Below the pieces are notes generated by a model. That model ran no database searches. It worked only from the letters and a program-made list of their open reading frames with translations, and was not told the origin of the DNA. Shown here one piece after another: positions 12,452 to 18,207 of a stretch of DNA of 21,833 bases. Numbering within the stretch: position 1 is the first letter of the stretch; each line of letters opens with the position of its first letter. The DNA comes from a virus. The stretch is from positions 1-21,833 of IMG/VR virus record IMGVR_UViG_3300044613_002340. The stretch is one strand, 5' to 3'. The translations under genes and the position numbers were made by a program.

Positions 12452-12513
12452 GGCGATCTTTCTAGCGGATGGGGTGTAGTTTGTACATTTGTACACTATC
12501 CGCTAGCATCGCC
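12452..12513. promoter_or_regulatory. Large interrupted palindrome before the integrase
   Basis: GGCGAT (12452-12457) and CTAGCGGAT (12462-12470) are mirrored by ATCCGCTAG (12498-12506) and ATCGCC (12508-12513). Inside lie GTGTA (12474-12478) and TACAC (12492-12496), and two TGTACA boxes centred near 12484 and 12493. Two more CTGTAC boxes lie just upstream at 12421 and 12435. The element overlaps the likely integrase promoter, so it could be an operator, Xis or integrase arm sites, or part of attP. Confidence 0.6.
12481..12509 (+). promoter_or_regulatory. Candidate integrase promoter
   Basis: TTGTAC (12481-12486) and TAGCAT (12504-12509) are separated by 17 bases. The start site would be near 12516, followed by the GGGAGG ribosome binding site and the ATG at 12541. 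The right arm of the palindrome overlaps the -10 element, so binding there should block transcription. Confidence 0.5.
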
Positions 12514-12540
12514 TTTTTACCAGAAAATGGGAGGCGTGCG

Positions 12541-13482
12541 ATGACTCTGAGAGATTTGCTGATTGACCGGATTGCCCCGCTCAAAGGGCTGTCGGACAGG
12601 TCTGTGGCTATGTATTCGGCAACGCTGGACAGGTTCCGCGATTACCTAGGGCACGAGGCCACGGTGGACGATCTGGACGATTTGACGGCCGCAAAGTTCC
12701 TGCGGTGGCGGCAGGCTACCCAGCACAGCAAGTGGAAGAAGATCTCGCCGGCCTCGCTAGCCAAGGATAGCGCCCACCTGCGTAGCCTGTGGACTTGGCT
12801 GGCCAAGAAGCGATGGAAACGGTCTGACGGCGAACTGGTCGAGTTCCCAGACTACGCCCGGCCTCGCGTCCCTAAGCCCGTTCCGAAGGCTTTCCGGGCC
12901 GAGGAGCTTGCCAGGCTTGTCGATACCGCCCGGCACAGGAAAGGCACCGTAGCAGGCAAGCCAGCGGCCTGGTACTGGGTGACCAAGATTCTCGCCATGT
13001 TCCAGACGGGCGAGCGAATCGGTGCTGTGCTCGAGCTTCGATGGGAGCAGGTGGATCTGGAGCGGCACACGCTGACGTTCTTGGCCGCCACCCGCAAAGG
13101 CCACAGGGAGACGATTACGCGGGCGATCACGCCGGAACTGTCCAAGATGCTGGCCATGTGCAAAGGGGCCCCCAGCGAGCGTGTGTGGCCTTGGGTGGAG
13201 GATCGTGAGTTCCTGTCCATCTACGGCAGCCTGCGCGTGCTGTGTCGCACAGCTGGGGTGCCATACCACCCGTTTCATTCAATCCGGAAAAGCACAGCGA
13301 GTTATCTGAAACGGGCCGGAATCTCGGCCAAGAAGCAGCTGGGGCACAGCAGCGAGGAGATGGCGGAAAACCACTACTACGACGAGGAAATCACGGGACG
13401 GGAGTCCAACTTGGACTACCTGCCAGACATCACGCATCGGCCGGCAGACAGGCCCGACGCTGGGCCAGGAAAGCCGAGATAG
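12541..13482 (+). CDS. int: Tyrosine recombinase (phage integrase)
   Basis: This 313-residue protein carries the full catalytic set of tyrosine site-specific recombinases: R159 in QTGERIG, K186 in ATRKGHRE, H246 and R249 in FHSIRKS, H269 in QLGHSS, and the nucleophile at Y279 or Y280 in NHYYDEE. Residues 1-90 form the core-binding domain (SDRSVAMYSATLDRFRDYLG...). GGGAGG lies 6 bases before the chosen ATG; the frame is open further upstream without a good start. It is one of only two plus-strand genes. It faces the excisionase-like gene across a palindromic control region, so integration and excision are likely set from there. The protein is intact, and its presence marks the phage as temperate. 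Confidence 0.95.
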   Translation: MTLRDLLIDRIAPLKGLSDRSVAMYSATLDRFRDYLGHEATVDDLDDLTAAKFLRWRQATQHSKWKKISPASLAKDSAHLRSLWTWLAKKRWKRSDGELVEFPDYARPRVPKPVPKAFRAEELARLVDTARHRKGTVAGKPAAWYWVTKILAMFQTGERIGAVLELRWEQVDLERHTLTFLAATRKGHRETITRAITPELSKMLAMCKGAPSERVWPWVEDREFLSIYGSLRVLCRTAGVPYHPFHSIRKSTASYLKRAGISAKKQLGHSSEEMAENHYYDEEITGRESNLDYLPDITHRPADRPDAGPGKPR

Positions 13483-13530
13483 GCCGGTGGCGTACCTACG
13501 GTTTAGACTTCACCACACAGGAGAACGACG

Positions 13531-13776
13531 ATGGAAAGCAGACAGCAGCTACTTAAGCGTTGGGACGAGGCGCGCGGAACGCGATGGATTCTGATCAGCG
13601 AGGAACTGCCAGACGAGGAGATGCTCGTCCTGATTTGCTACCACGACGAAGAGAATGCCGTGGATGCGATTAGCCTGGGCTACGTTTTTGAGAACTCAAC
13701 GTGGCATGACGAGCAAGGCGTTGAGATAGACTCGCCAGATTACTGGATGCCGCTGCCTCATCCGCCAGCAACATGA
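13531..13776 (+). CDS. DUF551-domain protein
   Basis: This 81-residue protein is essentially one DUF551 domain: TRWILISEELPDEEMLVLICY at the start, an acidic middle with SLGYVFENSTW, and DYWMPLPHPPAT at the end, which matches the W[IM]x[VL]...P and YWMPLP landmarks. AGGAG precedes the ATG. It follows the integrase by 48 bases on the same strand, so the two probably share a transcript. A second DUF551 domain, fused to another tail, is in the gene at 1057-1743. The domain is common in phages and is of unknown function. Confidence 0.85.
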   Translation: MESRQQLLKRWDEARGTRWILISEELPDEEMLVLICYHDEENAVDAISLGYVFENSTWHDEQGVEIDSPDYWMPLPHPPAT

Positions 13777-13782
13777 CAGGCA

Positions 13783-13836
13783 CAGGGCGAGCGACGGCAG
13801 GGAAAGGGAGTAAAACCTGCCGCCGCTCAAGCCCTG
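13783..13836. terminator. Long bidirectional hairpin between convergent transcripts
   Basis: CAGGGC, GAGCG and CGGCAGG (13783-13801) pair with CCTGCCG, CGCTC and GCCCTG (13816-13836), giving 18 paired bases with one mismatch and one 2-base bulge around a 14-base loop. It lies between the plus-strand integrase/DUF551 unit and the end of the minus-strand late operon. It has no T-run on either side, so it may stop both transcripts by a mechanism other than the classical one. Confidence 0.6.
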
Positions 13837-13843
13837 GCCTAGG

Positions 13844-14026
13844 TCATGAGTCCTGCCGCCTCGCCCGCTCTACTGCGGCTTGGCCTTTGACTTGTTGCAG
13901 TTCACGCAACAACCGCATGACGTGTGCCGCCAATACGCCGCTTGTGCCCTGGTCCCAGCAGCCAGAGAACTTGCGGGCGTCCCACTCGCACTGCTGCAGG
14001 TAGGCGTCAGTGAGCGGCTCAGCCAC
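13844..14026 (-). CDS. Unknown small protein, end of the late operon
   Basis: This 60-residue protein starts at GTG (14024-14026), overlapping the upstream gene by 8 bases. It reads MAEPLTDAYLQQCEWDARKF, a short GCWDQGTSG, then AAHVMRLLRELQQVKGQAA, a helix rich in leucine and basic residues. It has the alpha-helical, charged character of small phage accessory proteins. I recognise no family. The stop lies 8 bases from the long hairpin, marking the end of this transcript. Confidence 0.65.
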   Translation of the reverse strand: MAEPLTDAYLQQCEWDARKFSGCWDQGTSGVLAAHVMRLLRELQQVKGQAAVERARRQDS

Positions 14027-14591
14027 GCTTGGCCTCCCGCAACTTAAGCAGGCAGATCAGCGACCAGTTGGCGGCGTCAATCAACGCGTTCTCGTAGTCC
14101 ACGGGCTGGCCGTTGGCGTACTTCTGCATCCGCACAACGCAGTCAGACAGGTCGCACAACGCTCGCCGCCAGGGCTCAACGCCACACTTGGCCGAAGCGG
14201 TGACGTTCTCAAAAGGGTCTGCCGCACCGCCATACGAGGCCGTCTTTTCGTAGTGCAGCTGCCGCAACTCCTCGAGCAGTTCCAAGAACGGCAGCGACCC
14301 AGGCCGCTGCTCGTGCGTGATGCCGTCGCCGGCCAGACGCTCAAGGGCTTCGTCTAGTTCGTCCTGCGTCAGGCCAGCCCGGTGCAGGTGGTGCTCGTGC
14401 AGCAGGTGCTCGATGTATGGCTCATCGACGTGTTGCGTTTCCTCGGTACTTGCGACAAAGCACCTAGGTTCTGTCGCCGCCTGCGACACGTCGTACCACT
14501 CCTCCAGCGGCTTGCCTGCGGTCTGGGCGTCGCGGCGAGCGGCCACTGCGGCGCGGAGCAAATCGTTTGCGTCGAGCATGTCGTTGGTCAT
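14019..14591 (-). CDS. MazG/DUF1599-like all-helical protein
   Basis: This 190-residue protein has a C-terminal half with HYEKTASYGGAADPFENV, PWRRALCDLSDCVVRMQKY and DYENALIDAANWSLICLLKL. The pattern of a tyrosine/glycine turn, helix with DxxxR, and ENALIDAANW is that of phage MazG-like and nucleotide-modification-associated (DUF1599) proteins, which act on nucleotides or on modified bases. The N-terminal half is acidic, with a histidine cluster (HLLHEHHLHR). I start at the second ATG (14589-14591), which has AAGG at a proper distance; the first is too close. The domain call is moderate; the catalytic reaction is not established. Confidence 0.7.
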   Translation of the reverse strand: MTNDMLDANDLLRAAVAARRDAQTAGKPLEEWYDVSQAATEPRCFVASTEETQHVDEPYIEHLLHEHHLHRAGLTQDELDEALERLAGDGITHEQRPGSLPFLELLEELRQLHYEKTASYGGAADPFENVTASAKCGVEPWRRALCDLSDCVVRMQKYANGQPVDYENALIDAANWSLICLLKLREAKRG

Positions 14592-14627
14592 GGGCATTCC
14601 TTTTTGACAGAAAAACAGCAGCGTATT

Positions 14628-15533
14628 TCAATCGTCAATGGATGAGTCATCGCGTGGCGAGTCGTGGAACGACGCACGCAGTTCAGTGTGGTCCGTGTTC
14701 CACCGAAGCAGCATCCACCAACCGCCAAGCGGCCTGCTGCTCATGCCCTTCTCGACAGCCCAGCCGTCGCTTAATGATTCCTGCTTGTAGGCCGCACTTC
14801 GCACGAGGTGAATCGGCCGCACCCGCACGAGCCCCGTAGGCGAGAGCCGTTGCCGGCTGGCCTCAATCAGCGTCCGCTGGTGGACGTGCCCTGCGTGAAC
14901 GCAGTCAGCGTCCACGTCTGTGAGGTAGCGGCTGTAGTCAATGACGCCGCGAGTCACCGGGCCACCGCCACCATAACCATGGTGGTACCAAAGTCGGTAC
15001 AGTGCCGTGCTCGTCTTTCCGGCCTTGGCCCGGAACATCACCCAGCCTGAGTAGCCAGCGTGTCGGCACTTGCTGCCTCGCACCCGCAGCTGCTCGACGA
15101 GCCGCGTGGTCAAGCACGTCTCCATCCGCTTCCGCACAGCCGTCTCGTGGTTGCCCGGCGTTATCAGCGCCATCTGCTCGCGGTACGGCTCGAGGTACTC
15201 GGCGCACTGGGTAACGATGTCGTCGTAGTAGTTGCCGCGCTGGAACTCGGGCCGCACGTCCCACTTGCCATTCGATCGCGGGTCGTACTTGCCGCCCATC
15301 GCGTCGAAGTGGTCGCCAATACTGAGCACTGCGGCGTTGAGCTCGCGGGCCTTGGTCAGATCCGCCGTGAGCTTCTCGCGGTTGCACTTCACTGAGTCCC
15401 AGTGCCAATCGCTGGAGAGCAGCACCCAGAGACGGGTGTTGAAATCTATGCGTGTGACGCTGCCATCAAGGCTTGTGACGTTCCAGGCGTCCGATGCGTT
15501 CTTCCTGCGGAATGTGCCAGAGCTACGGCCCAT
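14628..15533 (-). CDS. Calcineurin-like metallophosphoesterase
   Basis: This 301-residue protein has the ordered metal-binding motifs of the family: LSSDWHWDS (D42, H44), SIGDHFD (D74), PGNHE (127-131), the histidine pair in LWYHHGYGGG, and HAGHVHQ near the end. These motifs make a two-metal site that hydrolyses phosphoesters in nucleic acids, nucleotides or proteins. The enzyme is encoded between a zinc peptidase and a MazG-like gene in the late block, and its start overlaps the peptidase gene by 11 bases. It may be a DNA end-processing or nucleotide enzyme. The family is certain, the substrate is not. Confidence 0.9.
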   Translation of the reverse strand: MGRSSGTFRRKNASDAWNVTSLDGSVTRIDFNTRLWVLLSSDWHWDSVKCNREKLTADLTKARELNAAVLSIGDHFDAMGGKYDPRSNGKWDVRPEFQRGNYYDDIVTQCAEYLEPYREQMALITPGNHETAVRKRMETCLTTRLVEQLRVRGSKCRHAGYSGWVMFRAKAGKTSTALYRLWYHHGYGGGGPVTRGVIDYSRYLTDVDADCVHAGHVHQRTLIEASRQRLSPTGLVRVRPIHLVRSAAYKQESLSDGWAVEKGMSSRPLGGWWMLLRWNTDHTELRASFHDSPRDDSSIDD

Positions 15534-15807
15534 CAGTCACCTCTCGGAAGTTCAACGCATAGAGAACCTTGGCAATATCCTTGCCCGCCTGCTCGACGTG
15601 CTCTTCACTGGCTGTAGGAAAAAGCGCATGGAGTAGCTCGTGCGTCAGGATCGTGAGCTTGTGCCGGCCCTTGAGCCCGCTGTGAATCAAGATCCTCGGC
15701 CGCTTGCTCTTCTGGCTGTAGGTGTAGCCGTACGCCTGGCCCTTGAGGTCCGTGAACCTGACGAGCCACCGCTCGTCACCGTTGAGTGTGAAGTGGTGAT
15801 CTTCCAC
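15523..15807 (-). CDS. Small HELLH zinc metallopeptidase
   Basis: This 94-residue protein has the zincin motif HELLH at 56-60 in ILTHELLHALFPTASEEH, on a helix with E57 as the general base, followed at 69-71 by EHV, which may supply the third ligand. The N-terminal half looks like beta strands (GYTYSQKSKRPRILI) leading into KLTILTHELLH. At this size it has little beyond the catalytic core. It is in the tail block, between the zinc-ribbon protein and the phosphoesterase, and overlaps the latter by 11 bases. A role in maturing a tail protein or in host entry is possible but unproven. Confidence 0.8.
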   Translation of the reverse strand: MEDHHFTLNGDERWLVRFTDLKGQAYGYTYSQKSKRPRILIHSGLKGRHKLTILTHELLHALFPTASEEHVEQAGKDIAKVLYALNFREVTDGP

Positions 15808-15842
15808 GGCTCGCCCTTTCGCCCGTCATGGTGGCAGGGCTG

Positions 15843-16283
15843 TCAATCGCTAGACGCCGGTCCCCACTTGCCGACAGGGCATGACTCGCCTGCCCAAGAG
15901 AGCTTGCTGATAAACTTCCTGTTTCGGGTTATCGGGCATCCGCATTGCGCACATGTGTTGTCCTGATAGTGCTCACAACCTAGGCAGATGTCGTGCCGTC
16001 TTAAAACTTCTTCGTCGCTGCACATCGGCAAGCCAGCAGAGACGTGACTGATGGCCGACTTGGCAAAGTTCTTTGCCTTCTGAGCAAAAGAAAGAGGCTC
16101 TGCACCACGAACAAAAACGGGGCCGTTCAAGTCTGCTGCGGTAGGCTTTGGGTACGCAGGATGCAGTGGGTCGACAGTAACGGTGTCGCCGTCAATACTG
16201 ACGATGCACGCCCGAGACGCATCAACGGTCGTGCCGCGCTGCAAGCAACGCTCCTCAAAGTCTGAAAGGTTTCCAGTGATCAT
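15843..16283 (-). CDS. Cysteine-rich zinc-ribbon-like protein
   Basis: This 146-residue protein ends in a metal-binding module: CLGCEHYQDNTCAQCGC at about 100-116 and AGESCPVGKWG at 131-141, giving six cysteines spaced C-x2-C-x7-C-x2-C-x1-C plus C135. The N-terminal 95 residues are a beta-rich domain (VSIDGDTVTVDPLHPAYP). It overlaps the next upstream gene by ATGA. The module resembles zinc-ribbon tails found in small phage proteins near tail genes; I recall no named function. The upstream neighbour is even richer in cysteine. Confidence 0.75.
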   Translation of the reverse strand: MITGNLSDFEERCLQRGTTVDASRACIVSIDGDTVTVDPLHPAYPKPTAADLNGPVFVRGAEPLSFAQKAKNFAKSAISHVSAGLPMCSDEEVLRRHDICLGCEHYQDNTCAQCGCPITRNRKFISKLSWAGESCPVGKWGPASSD

Positions 16284-16801
16284 GGAAATGGGTTATTGCA
16301 CACGCACCTGATGTTATTTGCCACATCGTTTCTGCCAGAAAAGGTGTCAGGACACTGCGGAGGAGTGCATACGGGAGGCGGCGGGCAACTACAGTTTGCT
16401 GCATAAACAACGCAGCCGGTGTTTGCCACTTCGTTCAGTTCTACGTAAATCTTTTCCCACAAGCACTTGTCCTTGAGCCACACGTATCCGGCTACTTCAG
16501 AAAACCCTTTTTGCCAAAACACCTTACAGCACGGAAACAAGCCAGTGTCGCAACGAGACTGCGCTACCATGCAATAGCAACCGGCATACTTTGTTCGTGT
16601 ATCCTGCGGTGCCAAATAAAGCAGACTACTGCATTCACCAAATCCTACACCTGGGATGCACTGCTGGACTAAATCGCGAACTATATTGCTGCCGCACCAC
16701 TCCTCAACTCCGCTGTTTGAGTAGCAATTGGCGCCACAGCCGCCAGTTACCCCGTTGCAAAAACCGCAATCAACTTGGCCGCAGCACGGGCAAGCCATCA
16801 T
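16280..16801 (-). CDS. Extremely cysteine-rich protein in the tail block
   Basis: This 173-residue protein has 23 cysteines (about 13%): MMACPCCGQVDCGFCNG at the start, CGANC, CYCMVAQSRC and CCKVF in the middle, and CSCPPPPVC, CPDTF and RCVCNN at the end. I start at the ATG that overlaps the upstream stop as ATGA (16799-16801). A longer frame upstream is only the other-frame shadow of the previous gene. No signal peptide is visible. Such a protein should bind metals or form many disulfides. It is encoded among virion genes, so it may be a virion or host-interaction protein. I know no homologous family. Confidence 0.8.
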   Translation of the reverse strand: MMACPCCGQVDCGFCNGVTGGCGANCYSNSGVEEWCGSNIVRDLVQQCIPGVGFGECSSLLYLAPQDTRTKYAGCYCMVAQSRCDTGLFPCCKVFWQKGFSEVAGYVWLKDKCLWEKIYVELNEVANTGCVVYAANCSCPPPPVCTPPQCPDTFSGRNDVANNIRCVCNNPFP

Positions 16802-17325
16802 GGCACCCGCAGTCGTAGGTAGGAAGAAGTGACCGTTGCCGTGATGAGCGTGATGCGTGTGGTGCTGGGCGTCTGGCTCACCGTGATTCCGCAGGTGTTT
16901 GTGTTCAGCGTCGCTGCAATGGCGATGCTCACAAGGTTTGTGCCGTCCTGCGTTTGCGTCACGAAGACCGCCGTGGCCGTTTGCAGCACAGGGACAACGA
17001 GCCACCAGTTGGTGCCTTCTCGCCCAACAACGCAGTCCTCGTTGACGTAGCCAGTCAGCGCGATAGGCCACGATAGATTCGTGACGTTTGCCGTAGCAGT
17101 CGGCGCATACTTGAACGTCACGGTCTTGACGCTGCCAATCGGCCACGAACCCGTGAACGTCGCGGCCCGCACCTGCTTCGGGTGCCTATCCGATAACCGC
17201 CGATCAAACGTCAGCGGCGACGCAGCTGCCGGCGTAAGCTCGGCCCGGCGAACGACGCGAGCGACACGCTCGGCGCTTTCTCGCGTGAACTGAACCGCGT
17301 CAAAAGGTTTCTTCTGGCGGGCCAT
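16798..17325 (-). CDS. Probable virion protein, unknown
   Basis: This 175-residue protein begins with a charged helix (MARQKKPFDAVQFTRESAERVARVVRR) and then a long stretch of threonine/valine-rich beta-type sequence, for example ATFTGSWPIGS, VTFKYAPTATANVTNL and ITLITATVTSSYLRLRVP. This fits an adhesive or structural beta-sandwich protein of a virion. It begins 3 bases after the upstream gene and ends by ATGA overlap with the cysteine-rich gene. No named domain is recognised; tail placement is the main argument for the role. Confidence 0.78.
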   Translation of the reverse strand: MARQKKPFDAVQFTRESAERVARVVRRAELTPAAASPLTFDRRLSDRHPKQVRAATFTGSWPIGSVKTVTFKYAPTATANVTNLSWPIALTGYVNEDCVVGREGTNWWLVVPVLQTATAVFVTQTQDGTNLVSIAIAATLNTNTCGITVSQTPSTTRITLITATVTSSYLRLRVP

Positions 17326-17328
17326 GCG

Positions 17329-18207
17329 TCAGGTGGGCGGCGTGCCGAAGAGGCTGCCGAAGTTGGCTTCTTCGTTAACGCGAAAGTCGTGAATGTAGGG
17401 GAAGCTCGATGACTGACCCCCTGATCCGTCGAGAGCGACAGGATTAGCGGAGGCGACCCACTCTGCGTTTTTGAAATCGAAAACCATTGCGCGCCGCTTC
17501 TGCCCACTTGCAGCGTCAATGAAGTTCCATCCGATGTCCGGTATGCGTAGGTTCCACTTGCTTTCGCGGTACAAGATTTCGCACGTCGTGGCCCAGTAGT
17601 AGTAGGTGACGTTGTTGTAGGACTCGACAGTGTAGGTTGAGTTGACGCCAGCGACTTTCCACGAGTGAGCAGGGCAGCCGAAGTAATCGCCGCTATTTAC
17701 TTTGTTAGTGGCCTGCATCTGAGACGCGGGAAAGTTGTCGTAGTTCTTTTTGATCGTGGCCCGAACGATCTGCTCCTCAGTCGTGAGCCCCTCGAAGTAG
17801 TCGTTGGCTGAGTTCACCAGCGGCCTGCGTGTGGTGCCGTCCCAGTAGTAGAACGCTGGCACCTGGGCAGGCTCAGCGGCGAATGTCCACTCAGCTTCGC
17901 GTGCAGTCGGGTTTTCCAAGTCGTTGGGCATGATCAGCCCATACTCGGCAACCACTTGGACGTGGTACGGCGAGTCTGAATGCCGCTCTGTAATCGAAAG
18001 CTTCCGCAGCCCTAAGAAACTGAGGGACGGGTGCGAGCTCCCCCAGTTGTCGAGCGAGAGAGCCGATATGATTTCCGCTTCTGTGGGCGGGTTGTTCTCG
18101 AGCGTGTTATCCGCGAGCGTCAGCACGAACGTGCGGGTGGCAGTCGTGGTGCTACGCACTTCCCCTTCTGTCGTGCGTGCAAGCTCACGCCAGGACTGTA
18201 TGGGCAT
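17329..18207 (-). CDS. Probable tail protein following the tape measure
   Basis: This 292-residue protein starts by TAATG overlap (1 base) with the tape-measure stop. It is a beta-rich, tryptophan- and tyrosine-rich protein with no signal peptide: SITERHSDSPYHVQVVAEYG, PAFYYWDGTTRRPLVN, NVTYYYWATTCEILY and RESKWNLRIPDIGWNF. In siphoviruses, the gene after the tape measure usually encodes a distal tail protein, and this one holds that position. The sequence itself gives me no motif, so the role is placed by order only. Confidence 0.8.
   Translation of the reverse strand: MPIQSWRELARTTEGEVRSTTTATRTFVLTLADNTLENNPPTEAEIISALSLDNWGSSHPSLSFLGLRKLSITERHSDSPYHVQVVAEYGLIMPNDLENPTAREAEWTFAAEPAQVPAFYYWDGTTRRPLVNSANDYFEGLTTEEQIVRATIKKNYDNFPASQMQATNKVNSGDYFGCPAHSWKVAGVNSTYTVESYNNVTYYYWATTCEILYRESKWNLRIPDIGWNFIDAASGQKRRAMVFDFKNAEWVASANPVALDGSGGQSSSFPYIHDFRVNEEANFGSLFGTPPT

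Noticed and set aside
16802-17146. Upstream extension of the cysteine-rich protein, with a histidine-rich segment
   Set aside because: It lies wholly within the preceding gene in another frame; the ATGA overlap at 16798-16801 is the better start.
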